5,968 nt of DNA from Candidatus Rhabdochlamydia sp. (lineage in GTDB: Bacteria > Chlamydiota > Chlamydiia > Chlamydiales > Rhabdochlamydiaceae): the NCBI GenBank assembly GCA_030043815.1, contig JASHWX010000142.1, positions 1 through 5,968 of the forward strand, given 5' to 3'. Made by a program: the position numbers and the translations under genes. The notes under the pieces are model-generated. The model was not told the origin of the DNA. It ran no database searches and worked only from the letters and a program-made list of their open reading frames with translations. This document shows positions 1-5,957 of this stretch, in pieces (position 1 is the first letter of the stretch; each line of letters starts with the position of its first letter).

Positions 1-735
1 TTCTTCTTCGAGCTTTGCGCAGATGGGGATGACGCGATTGCCTTCTTTTGCGGCATACTCGCGGACTAGCTGGACATATTGATTTTCCATCGATGGCAGC
101 GAGCTTTCCGAGACGTTGCAAGCGTATAAGACTTTTTTGTCTGTCAAGAAAGGGTAATCTTGGACATAGCCCCGCTCTTCATCCGTCATAGCAAGAGTAC
201 GGAGCGGTTTATTTTCATTGAGATGGGCGATCGCTTTGCGCAGCGTTTCAATGACGGGAACGAGCTCTTTTTTTCCTTTGGCCTGCTTTTCTAGACGGGA
301 GTAAATGTTTTCCGCCATCTGCAAATCGGACAAAATGAGCTCTAAATTGATCACTTCGATATCGGCGATCGGATCAACTTTGCCCGCGACATGGATCACG
401 TCGTCGTCTTCAAAGCAGCGCACGACGTGCACAATCGCATCGGTTTCGCGGATGTTGGCGAGAAATTGGTTCCCTAGCCCTTCACCCTCGGAAGCGCCTT
501 TAACAAGCCCAGCAATGTCGACAAATGTAACCGTCGCAGGCACGAGCTTTTGGCTTCTCGATAGCTTCGATAAGACAGCAAGTCGAGGGTCGGGCACGTC
601 GACAATCCCGACGTTGGGATCAATCGTGCAAAACGGATAGTTCGCCGCTTGCGCGCCCTTTTTAGTCAAAGCATTGAACAGAGTGGATTTTCCGACATTG
701 GGAAGCCCGACAATGCCGCAAGATAGACCAGCCAT
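1..735 (-). CDS. ychF: YchF/OLA1-family ribosome-associated P-loop NTPase, N-terminal 245 residues (3' end outside window)
   Basis: YchF is a universally conserved TRAFAC-class NTPase that binds ribosomes and usually prefers ATP to GTP. Visible motifs: P-loop GLPNVGKST at residues 10-18; switch I region around 32-46; G3 DIAGLVKGAS at 73-82, with a Leu where classical GTPases have the catalytic Gln (typical of this HAS-NTPase group); the non-canonical G4 NVSE at 207-210 in place of NKxD, which is the family signature for relaxed base specificity; and CAKLE at 239-243 as G5. Residues about 130-200 would be the helical (coiled-coil) insertion. The family is about 360-370 aa, so roughly the last third, including the TGS domain, lies beyond base 1. 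The start is ATG at 735-733, preceded by AGGA seven bases upstream. The frame is open to the window edge with no defect. It closes the chlamydial infB-to-ychF gene order, but is separated from ribF here by an extra gene and a repeat element. The identification is firm. Confidence 0.97.
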   Translation of the reverse strand, partial: MAGLSCGIVGLPNVGKSTLFNALTKKGAQAANYPFCTIDPNVGIVDVPDPRLAVLSKLSRSQKLVPATVTFVDIAGLVKGASEGEGLGNQFLANIRETDAIVHVVRCFEDDDVIHVAGKVDPIADIEVINLELILSDLQMAENIYSRLEKQAKGKKELVPVIETLRKAIAHLNENKPLRTLAMTDEERGYVQDYPFLTDKKVLYACNVSESSLPSMENQYVQLVREYAAKEGNRVIPICAKLEEE

Positions 736-752
736 AATTTTTTCCTGCTAAG

Positions 753-781
753 AGGATAGGGGATTGAAGCCCTGAAATCAA
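753..781 (-). promoter_or_regulatory. possible promoter for ychF
   Basis: On the minus strand TTGATT (781-776) is followed after exactly 17 bases by TATCCT (758-753). Each hexamer matches four of six positions of the sigma70/sigma66 consensus. ychF would otherwise depend on read-through across a 170-bp palindrome, which makes a private promoter plausible. Against it, the predicted transcription start (about 746) would fall on the Shine-Dalgarno at 746-743, leaving an almost leaderless mRNA. Low confidence. Confidence 0.25.
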
Positions 782-793
782 GTGAAGTATTTT

Positions 794-965
794 TTATTAA
801 CCCGAGCGGTAAAAAGGTGACAATCTGCTTGCTGCGGCTTTACCATATCAATCCTCTTCGTCGGCCATAGTTCTACTATGGCCTCCTCATTCGGACCGCT
901 TATGCTTTGATCTGGCTTTGCCTCGCTAGCGCATCTTGTCACCTTTTTACCGCCCGGGTTAATAA
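794..965. repeat. palindromic MITE-like element with 35-bp terminal inverted repeats
   Basis: Bases 794-828 pair with 965-931 at 32 of 35 positions; the outer 30 bp (794-823 against 965-936) have one mismatch. The repeat begins TTATTAACCCG and contains GCGGTAAAAAGGTGACAA. The interior is also self-complementary: a perfect 9-bp stem with a TCT loop at 863-883 (GGCCATAGT / ACTATGGCC), and CCATATCAA (843-851) nearly complementary to TTGATCTGG (908-916). Nearly the whole element could fold into one long imperfect hairpin in either transcript. If the true ends are TTAACCC..GGGTTAA (797-962), it is flanked on both sides by TA (795-796 and 963-964), as expected for IS630/Tc1-mariner-type insertion. 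The TA is part of the palindrome, so this duplication is not proven. No transposase is encoded and any frames inside are short. It could be a non-autonomous transposon, an intergenic repeat family, or a structured transcript end between the orphan gene and ychF. Whether it is repeated elsewhere in the genome cannot be seen here. Confidence 0.8.
863..883. repeat. perfect 9-bp stem, 3-nt loop at the centre of the palindromic element
   Basis: GGCCATAGT (863-871) and ACTATGGCC (875-883) form a perfect hairpin with a TCT loop, close to the geometric centre of the 794-965 element. It is not followed by a T tract on either strand, so it does not look like an intrinsic terminator by itself. It probably forms the apical tip of the long hairpin. 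Confidence 0.75.
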
Positions 966-1543
966 CTTGTTTCTCTATCGAGTTCGGTGGAAGGGGTGTC
1001 ATAAATTACATTCCGCGTTTCAGGAGAAAGAACCGATAATCTAGGAGCAAAAACATCGAGTGGATGCATTGGAGGCGTTCCTTCGCGAGAACTTGGAGGT
1101 GTTTGATAGAGCAGTCCGCTATCATTTCTAGGAAATTCTACATCTGGCATGGGTGTTGAACACGGAGTTCCCGTTCTGGTAGACGGCACTTGTATTGATG
1201 CCATTTTCAGGATAGATCTTTTAATGGTTCCTTTATTTTGACTGTCTGTAGGAAAACCTCTAAGAATATCTTCTTTTTTGGCTTGTAACATCGGTTTAGC
1301 TTCTTTAAGCATGTTCAACCGTTCGCCGGTTCTTTCTAATTCAAAGAGAAGAAGCATGAGATTATTTACTTTTTCCACGCTGTATTTAGAATTGGAATCT
1401 TTGTACATTTGCTTCAGCGCAACATATTGAGCCTCAAGCGCAGACAAATCTCCCAATGGCATACTTGAATAAGCGAGGATTTGATCTTGGAGTTGATGAA
1501 TGCCTTGGGAGAAATCATCTATGAAATCTACTTTAATTGACAT
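959..1543 (-). CDS. unrecognised 194-aa protein: helical N-terminal half, Pro/Ser/Thr-rich tail with two YxTP motifs
   Basis: I do not recognise this protein. Residues about 10-95 are rich in Leu, Glu, Gln and Lys with few prolines beyond P29, and look alpha-helical, possibly coiled coil. Residues about 115-194 are rich in Pro, Ser and Thr and look disordered. They carry six Ser/Thr-Pro sites (T126, T130, T148, T156, S173, T183) and two related tyrosine motifs, YQTP (146-149) and YDTP (181-184). There is no signal peptide, membrane segment or catalytic motif. The start is ATG at 1543-1541, with AAGGA seven bases upstream and a good promoter before it, so it is very probably expressed on its own. 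Its composition is clearly more AT-rich than the flanking housekeeping genes. It interrupts the ribF-ychF adjacency known from Chlamydia, which suggests a lineage-specific or acquired gene. The stop codon (961-959) lies inside the terminal repeat of the palindromic element. A secreted, host-interacting protein is one possibility, inferred only from composition and motifs. Confidence 0.8.
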   Translation of the reverse strand: MSIKVDFIDDFSQGIHQLQDQILAYSSMPLGDLSALEAQYVALKQMYKDSNSKYSVEKVNNLMLLLFELERTGERLNMLKEAKPMLQAKKEDILRGFPTDSQNKGTIKRSILKMASIQVPSTRTGTPCSTPMPDVEFPRNDSGLLYQTPPSSREGTPPMHPLDVFAPRLSVLSPETRNVIYDTPSTELDRETSY

Positions 1544-1550
1544 AATTACA

Positions 1551-1556
1551 TCCTTA
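1551..1556 (-). promoter_or_regulatory. strong Shine-Dalgarno of the orphan gene
   Basis: The minus strand reads TAAGGA, then seven bases, then ATG (1543-1541). It is the clearest ribosome binding site in the window and supports both this start codon and the reality of the gene. The starts within the infB-ribF chain have weak or no such sites and probably rely on coupling. Confidence 0.7.
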
Positions 1557-1572
1557 TTAACATTTAATTATT

Positions 1573-1601
1573 ATTATAATATAAATGTAATTATAATTCA
1601 A
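1573..1601 (-). promoter_or_regulatory. sigma70/sigma66-type promoter of the orphan gene
   Basis: On the minus strand TTGAAT (1601-1596, four of six consensus positions) is followed after exactly 17 bases by a perfect TATAAT (1578-1573). Transcription would start near 1566, giving a leader of about 23 nt that contains the Shine-Dalgarno. The surrounding region (about 1550-1640) is almost purely A/T. Chance TATAAT matches are therefore likelier here, but the exact spacing and the position relative to the gene are convincing. Confidence 0.65.
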
Positions 1602-1639
1602 TTAAATTATTCTTATTTAATTAAGTATCTAAAATATTG

Positions 1640-1661
1640 CTGTTCTTGATGTTAAGAACAG
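1640..1661. terminator. symmetric hairpin with flanking A/T tracts, possible terminator of the infB-ribF operon
   Basis: CTGTTCTT (1640-1647) and AAGAACAG (1654-1661) form a perfect 8-bp stem with a 6-nt loop, about 70 bp after the ribF stop. On the minus strand the stem is preceded by AAAAT and followed by CAATATTTT; on the plus strand it is followed by ATTTTA. This resembles a short, possibly bidirectional intrinsic terminator lying between ribF and the promoter of the orphan gene. The stem is short and the T tract is broken by A, so an operator for a dimeric regulator is a possible alternative. Confidence 0.4.
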
Positions 1662-1732
1662 ATTTTACTTGGGTATATAGTGATGTGAATGAAAGAAAAA
1701 TTTCTTGCCTTTTCTTCAGGCATGGGGTGCTA

Positions 1733-2422
1733 TTAGAAGATGATCTCAACGTCGGTGTCGAGGTTGAGATCGAGGCGGATGTGCGAGGGTAGGACGTGTG
1801 CTTGCATGGAGAGGACTTGATTTGCCGTTTTGACTTGAACGGGGTAAAACCCTTCAGGCGGAAGGCAAATGCCTGGAAGCGGAAGCGCATTTTTTTGCAG
1901 GCGGCCCATGAGGGAATAAGGCCTGCCGAGGCATGCACTCGCTTCATCGAATCTGCCTTGAGAGATCAATTGACGGATATTTCCCGAAGAGATGGATCCG
2001 TATTTAGGGAGGTATTCGACTTCGAAGTCGAGTGTTTTCGAGAGCCTTCTCACATTTTCTTCACTGCCTTGCCGTTTGTTGCCAAATACAGCGCCTCGGC
2101 CAAGCACAAGATGGGAAAAGCCGAGGCGCTTTTTCATCAGCACCAAAAATTGATCATAGGGGATGCTTGCAAATGCTTGAGAAAAGGGGATTATGATGAC
2201 AAGATCAGAGCCGCAGTCAGCGAGGTATTTCACTTTTTGCAAGGAAGGGTAAATCAAGGGGGCGTTGGAGGGATGGTTAGAAAAGGTAAAGACGATTTTT
2301 TTAGATTTTAAATGTTTGAGGAGGGTTTGATGGCCGAGATGGACGCCGTCAAAAGTGCCGATGGTGAGGCTGCATGGTTCTTTTAATGTGGGAATGTCAT
2401 TTAATTCAGTGATTAACAACAT
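1733..2422 (-). CDS. ribF: RibF-type FMN adenylyltransferase (FAD synthase) with a shortened, degenerate riboflavin kinase half
   Basis: Bacterial RibF normally phosphorylates riboflavin to FMN (C-terminal kinase) and adenylates FMN to FAD (N-terminal nucleotidyltransferase). From the chosen ATG (2422-2420) the protein has 229 residues. The transferase half is well preserved: GTFDGVHLGH at 22-31 with the HxGH motif, FSNHP at 47-51, the LGRGAVFGNKRQG block at 107-119, and ISSGNIR at 144-150 (usually ISSTxIR). LGRPYSLMG (165-173) opens the kinase domain. After that the usual Gly-rich strand and PTAN nucleotide/Mg site are absent. PEGFYPVQV (189-197) resembles the family's P-x-G-V-Y strand, and the protein ends at two tandem stops soon after a VEII strand. 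It is about 80 residues shorter than the usual 300-320. An upstream in-frame ATG at 2464 would add 14 residues inside truB but has no Shine-Dalgarno and does not match family N-termini. It overlaps truB by 17 nt and so is probably coupled to it. The FAD synthase role is secure; kinase activity is doubtful. Confidence 0.92.
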   Translation of the reverse strand: MLLITELNDIPTLKEPCSLTIGTFDGVHLGHQTLLKHLKSKKIVFTFSNHPSNAPLIYPSLQKVKYLADCGSDLVIIIPFSQAFASIPYDQFLVLMKKRLGFSHLVLGRGAVFGNKRQGSEENVRRLSKTLDFEVEYLPKYGSISSGNIRQLISQGRFDEASACLGRPYSLMGRLQKNALPLPGICLPPEGFYPVQVKTANQVLSMQAHVLPSHIRLDLNLDTDVEIIF

Positions 2423-3089
2423 ATTGGGCCCAAGGGTAGCCGGTTTCCATGAGTAGGGATCCATCGCAGCAGCATTCGAGGGTGAATGCGCCGCTGCGGG
2501 TGCGTGTCAATGAAGAGAGGTGGGCGCCGCTGTTGAGTTCCGCGCCAAGATCGGAAGCGAGGGAGCGGATGTATGTTCCCTTCGAGCATTGCACTTTGAG
2601 CTTGAGGTAAGGATAGGTGTAATCGATCATCTCAATGTGAAGAGTGACAGGGACGCTTTGCCGTTCGATGGTGATCCCTTTGCGGGCAAGTTCATAGAGT
2701 TTTTTCCCGCCGACTTTTTTTGCGCTGTACATGGGAGGCGTTTGAAGAATAGTGCCTTGAAATTTAAGGACAGCTTCTTCGACATCGGAAAGGGATGGGA
2801 CGTGGGGATTTTCAGAGAGGATTTTTCCTTCGATGTCGTACGTGTCGGTTGTTATCCCGAGGCGTACAGTGGCAATGTATTCCTTGTCTTGATTGAGGAA
2901 GCGGTTGCTTAATTTTGTGAATGATCTGCCGATAAGCAAGATCATGACGCCTTCAGCAAAAGGGTCGAGGGTGCCGGCGTGGCCGATTTTTCTGATCTGC
3001 GTGAGTTTGCGCATTTGCGCGATCAAACTGAACGAGGTTTTGCCTTTAGGCTTGAGGATCGGTAGGATGCCTTCTTGAGTTCTGTTCAT
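2406..3089 (-). CDS. truB: tRNA pseudouridine-55 synthase TruB (short form)
   Basis: TruB converts U55 in the T-loop of elongator tRNAs to pseudouridine. The 227-aa product shows the TruB order of motifs: a GILPILKPKGKTSF opening (7-20), the catalytic block GHAGTLDPFAEG (36-47) with the nucleophile Asp42, QTPPMYSAKKVGGKKLYELAR (about 116-136), KGTYIRSLASDLG (170-182) and LTRTRSGAF (194-202). The protein stops shortly after this last motif, so the C-terminal PUA-like extension of E. coli TruB (314 aa) is missing; chlamydial TruB proteins are generally of this short kind. The start is ATG at 3089-3087, with AGGA about 10 bases upstream. It gives only six residues before the conserved opening, and no later start would keep it. 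The reading frame therefore overlaps the end of rbfA by 44 nt. Its own end overlaps the ribF start by 17 nt. No frame damage is seen. Confidence 0.97.
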   Translation of the reverse strand: MNRTQEGILPILKPKGKTSFSLIAQMRKLTQIRKIGHAGTLDPFAEGVMILLIGRSFTKLSNRFLNQDKEYIATVRLGITTDTYDIEGKILSENPHVPSLSDVEEAVLKFQGTILQTPPMYSAKKVGGKKLYELARKGITIERQSVPVTLHIEMIDYTYPYLKLKVQCSKGTYIRSLASDLGAELNSGAHLSSLTRTRSGAFTLECCCDGSLLMETGYPWAQYVVNH

Positions 3090-3429
3090 CTTTGATCTGT
3101 CCTAAAAGCGTGTCGATGCGCATCTGCTGATCGACAGAGTTGTCTATTTTAAAGGTCAGCGCAGGAAAGTACCGCATGACGACTTTTTTCGAGGATTGGA
3201 TGGCGATGAAGCCGGCAGCGGACTGGAGGGCCTCGATCGTTTTTTCTTTTTCTTGCGCTGTTCCAATGACGCTGATAAATACTTTAGCGTGTTGAAGGTC
3301 TTTGGTGATCTCTACATTTGTGACCGTGACGAATTGATTGACGTGGGGATTGCGCACGTCGCGATGGATGACTTCGGAGATGACCTCTTTTAACAAAGAG
3401 TTGAGTCGTAGGGCGCGATTTTTTACCAT
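3046..3429 (-). CDS. rbfA: 30S ribosome-binding factor RbfA
   Basis: RbfA is a small KH-fold protein that binds the immature 30S subunit near helix 1 of 16S rRNA and promotes late maturation. The 127-residue length fits the family (about 110-130). Recognisable blocks: an N-terminal helix with R6/L7 through V20; NPHVNQFVTVTNVEITKDLQHAKVF (about 27-51), which corresponds to the family's 'dPr...vtVt.Vevs.Dl..A.Vyvs'; the AAGFIA helix at 71-76; and YFPALTFKIDNSVDQQMRIDTLL (about 87-109), matching 'P.L.F..D.S.....ri..Ll'. The tail (112-127) is polar and probably disordered. The ATG (3429-3427) shares its A with the infB stop TAA (TAATG), so re-initiation by terminating ribosomes is likely; no strong Shine-Dalgarno precedes it. 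infB-rbfA-truB is one of the most widespread bacterial gene orders, which supports the call. Confidence 0.96.
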   Translation of the reverse strand: MVKNRALRLNSLLKEVISEVIHRDVRNPHVNQFVTVTNVEITKDLQHAKVFISVIGTAQEKEKTIEALQSAAGFIAIQSSKKVVMRYFPALTFKIDNSVDQQMRIDTLLGQIKDEQNSRRHPTDPQA

Positions 3430-5957
3430 TAGAGCTCTTGTTCGAGGTAGGTGATTTCAAATGCTTGCAAGATGTCGCCGACTTTGATGTCATTGTTATT
3501 TTGCAAGACAATGCCGCATTCATGCCCCTTGGACACTTCGCGGATATCTTCTTTGACTTTCTTTAAGGAGCTGATCGGCCCTTTCCAAATGACTTTTTTG
3601 TCCCGGATTTGACGCACATGGCAGGAGCGCTTGATCATGCCGTCGATGACCATGCAGCCTGCAATGACGCCGAGCTGAGAAGCTTTAAAAGTGGCTTTGA
3701 CCTCTGCGGCGCCGATGTCGACCTCTTGAGCGATCTTATCGAGCATGCTGAGCATGAGCGCGCGGACATCGTCGACGGCATGATAAATGATGTCGTGGAG
3801 CTTGACGGTGACTTTCAATTCTTTGATCAAGCTGGCGGCATGGCTTTCAACTTGCGTGTGGAAGCCAACGATGGTCGATTTGGAGGCTGCAGCGAGCTGG
3901 ACATCGGATTCGGATATCTCGCCGACTCCTGCGGAGATGATATTGAGCTCGATTTTGCTTGAGACGATCTTGAGCAGCGATGTCTTTAATGCCTCTAAGG
4001 ATCCCTGAACGTCGGCGCGCAAGATGAGATTGAGGATCTTCTTTTTAACGCCTGTGGCTTTTTCGGCGAGGAATTCTGCGCCGCGTTTTGTCTGCAATAA
4101 AAGGGCGCGTTGGCCCTCTGAGCGTTTCTCTGCAATCTCCATCGCTTCCTTTTCGCTCTTGACGACGATGAACTCGCTGCCAGCTTCCGGCAGATCGGAA
4201 AGCCCGGTGATTTTAACGGGGGTAGAAGGACCGGCTTTGGTCAATTCTTTTCCATGTTCGTCATGCATTGTCTTGACACGGGCAAATTGCTGCGTGAACA
4301 CGAGGGAATCCCCAATTTTAAGTGTCCCGTTTTGGACGAGGATGGTCGCCACGGCGCCAAGCCCTTTGTGCATTTGGGATTCGATGACGGTGCCTCGAGC
4401 TCGCGTATTGGGATTGGCCTTGAGCTCTAATACTTCGGCTTGCAGCGCGAGCATTTCGAGCAGCTCCTTGATCCCTGCTTGGGTGACGGCGGAACAATTC
4501 ACTGTGATCGTTTGTCCGCCCCAAATTTCCGGCAACAGATTCTGCTCTGCGAGCTGGCGGTAGACGTTCTCGGGATTGAAATTGGGCTTGTCGCTTTTAT
4601 TCAGCGCGACAAGGATGGGCACATGAGCAGACTGTGCTTGCTCGATGGCTTCGATCGTCTGTGCGCGAATGCCTTCATCTCCGGCAATGACGAGGACGAC
4701 GATGTCTGTGACATCGGCGCCGCGTGCACGCATGGCGGAAAAGGCTTCGTGGCCGGGTGTGTCGAGAATAGTGATGTCCCCTGCATCGGTATGGCATTTA
4801 AAGGCTCCGATGTGCTGGGTGATTGCTCCCGCTTCGCCGGCTGCCATGTTGGACTTTCTGATCGTGTCGATCAGGCTGGTTTTACCGTGGTCGACGTGGC
4901 CCATGAATGCGACGACAGGAGGGCGGAGCATAAGTTCATCGGATGGGCTATCTTGAATTTCCTGCTTGATCGTCTTATCCGTGATGCGGAGGCGCACTTC
5001 TTCGGTGCGGTCGATTTGGATGTCGCAATCAAAATCGTGGCCGAGCAATTGGATCGTCGTTTCATCGTCGAGAAAATCATTCAAGGTGATGACGACGCCT
5101 TTCATCAAGAGTTTTGCGATGAGTTGAGAAGCTTTGAGCTTCATCTCGGCCGCAAGGTCTTTGACAGTGATCGGAATGCGTATTTTTAAGCTCTTCGGGC
5201 GGATGACCGCCTCTTCTTGAATGGGGCGCATCTTCTGTGCAGGTCTTCGCTTGCGCCAGACTTGTTCTTCCAATTCATCTCTGAGTCCAAGACGGTCGCG
5301 TGCATCGAAGGCGCGCTCTTCCTGCTTCTTTGTGGGTTTATATTCTCTAAATTCTTTTTGCGGCGCTGCCTTTTCTTCAAAATGGGGTTTAGGTTTTTTA
5401 TGTTCTTCTAAACCGCGCGGGATTTCTTTAGGAGGAAGAGGAGGACGCGGCGGACGCATGGCGGGCCGGCCAGGAGGGCGAGGTGCGCCAGGCGCTCGAG
5501 GTGCATAAGGCGGACGCGGTGTGTAAGGCTCTCGACGCGGCGGATAAGGCGGCCGTGCACCGGACGGAGCAAATCCAGGCCTTCGATAAGGGCGTTGCTC
5601 CATCGGCCGTGAAGGGTAGTGTCCTTGAGGACGCGGGGCTGCAGGCCTTGCAACCGGAGCTGCCGAAGAAGGTGCCGAAGAAGGTACCGAAGAAGGTACA
5701 GGGGCAGCGGGTCTGGCCGGTGCAGGCGGGGGCGGAGGAGGGGTTTCTACTTTTTTCTCCTCGACAGGAGAAGGTGCAGCGACGACTGGCGCGGGTTTCT
5801 CTACGGCAGGCGTTGGCGGCGCAACTTCTGCTTCAGATGGTTTTTGAGCAGCTTCTTCAGGTTTTGCTTTCTTTGCTGCAGGCTTTTTGACCTTGCTGAG
5901 TTTGAGAGCTTCGGCAAGCTGGGTGTTTTTAACATTAATTTTTAAATTTTTGGCCAA
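3429..5957 (-). CDS. infB: translation initiation factor IF-2 (start codon uncertain, possibly just outside window)
   Basis: IF2 is the GTPase that recruits fMet-tRNA to the 30S subunit and promotes 50S joining. The 842 residues contain, in order: a short N-terminal Lys/Leu segment (1-30); a Pro/Ala/Arg/Lys-rich low-complexity stretch (about 30-215) with VPSS/APSS and RPP-type repeats; a charged linker; the IF2-N subdomain (about 256-315); the G domain; then domains II, III and C2 (the fMet-tRNA-binding end, about 750-842). G motifs are intact: G1 GHVDHGKT (353-360), G2 around AIT (378-380), G3 DTPGH (399-403), G4 NKSD (453-456) and G5 SA (489-490). The first codon used here is TTG (5957-5955), with AGGG seven bases upstream. 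The frame remains open to the window edge (codons for G-I-R precede it), so an upstream ATG just outside is quite possible. It is probably co-transcribed with rbfA, truB and ribF; in Chlamydia nusA and rpsA lie upstream. Confidence 0.95.
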   Translation of the reverse strand: MAKNLKINVKNTQLAEALKLSKVKKPAAKKAKPEEAAQKPSEAEVAPPTPAVEKPAPVVAAPSPVEEKKVETPPPPPPAPARPAAPVPSSVPSSAPSSAAPVARPAAPRPQGHYPSRPMEQRPYRRPGFAPSGARPPYPPRREPYTPRPPYAPRAPGAPRPPGRPAMRPPRPPLPPKEIPRGLEEHKKPKPHFEEKAAPQKEFREYKPTKKQEERAFDARDRLGLRDELEEQVWRKRRPAQKMRPIQEEAVIRPKSLKIRIPITVKDLAAEMKLKASQLIAKLLMKGVVITLNDFLDDETTIQLLGHDFDCDIQIDRTEEVRLRITDKTIKQEIQDSPSDELMLRPPVVAFMGHVDHGKTSLIDTIRKSNMAAGEAGAITQHIGAFKCHTDAGDITILDTPGHEAFSAMRARGADVTDIVVLVIAGDEGIRAQTIEAIEQAQSAHVPILVALNKSDKPNFNPENVYRQLAEQNLLPEIWGGQTITVNCSAVTQAGIKELLEMLALQAEVLELKANPNTRARGTVIESQMHKGLGAVATILVQNGTLKIGDSLVFTQQFARVKTMHDEHGKELTKAGPSTPVKITGLSDLPEAGSEFIVVKSEKEAMEIAEKRSEGQRALLLQTKRGAEFLAEKATGVKKKILNLILRADVQGSLEALKTSLLKIVSSKIELNIISAGVGEISESDVQLAAASKSTIVGFHTQVESHAASLIKELKVTVKLHDIIYHAVDDVRALMLSMLDKIAQEVDIGAAEVKATFKASQLGVIAGCMVIDGMIKRSCHVRQIRDKKVIWKGPISSLKKVKEDIREVSKGHECGIVLQNNNDIKVGDILQAFEITYLEQEL
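5662..5697. repeat. three tandem 12-bp units within infB (VPSS/APSS repeat)
   Basis: The units GCCGAAGAAGGT (5662-5673), GCCGAAGAAGGT (5674-5685) and ACCGAAGAAGGT (5686-5697) follow each other without a gap; the first two are identical and the third differs at one base. On the coding (minus) strand they give successive V/A-P-S-S tetrapeptides at about residues 88-99 of IF2. Being a multiple of three, changes in copy number would lengthen or shorten the disordered leader without breaking the frame. Confidence 0.85.

Noticed and set aside
754..776. Possible stem around GGGATTGAAGCCC in the ychF leader as a regulatory hairpin
   Set aside because: Only three base pairs are formed, so there is no support beyond chance.
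778..1002. Minus-strand frame of 74 codons running through the palindromic element
   Set aside because: It starts inside the orphan gene in another frame, has no Shine-Dalgarno, and its composition is simply the translation of the inverted repeats.
1707..1721. GCCT/AGGC mini-hairpin just after ribF followed by AAGAAATTTTT (minus strand) as an intrinsic terminator
   Set aside because: Only four base pairs and the T run begins six bases after the stem; the 1640-1661 hairpin is a better candidate.
1621..1947. Minus-strand frame overlapping the ribF 3' end, examined as a frameshifted continuation of the riboflavin kinase domain
   Set aside because: The translated sequence is Ser/Lys-rich with no kinase motif; it is a shadow of ribF running into AT-rich spacer.
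4440..5189. 249-codon plus-strand frame opposite infB
   Set aside because: Entirely antisense to the conserved G domain and IF2-N region of IF2; the open frame follows from the codon composition of infB and shows no family resemblance.
5483..5945. Plus-strand frames opposite the IF2 leader, rich in Arg or in Lys-Val-Pro repeats
   Set aside because: Repetitive only because they are the complement of the Pro/Ala-rich IF2 leader.
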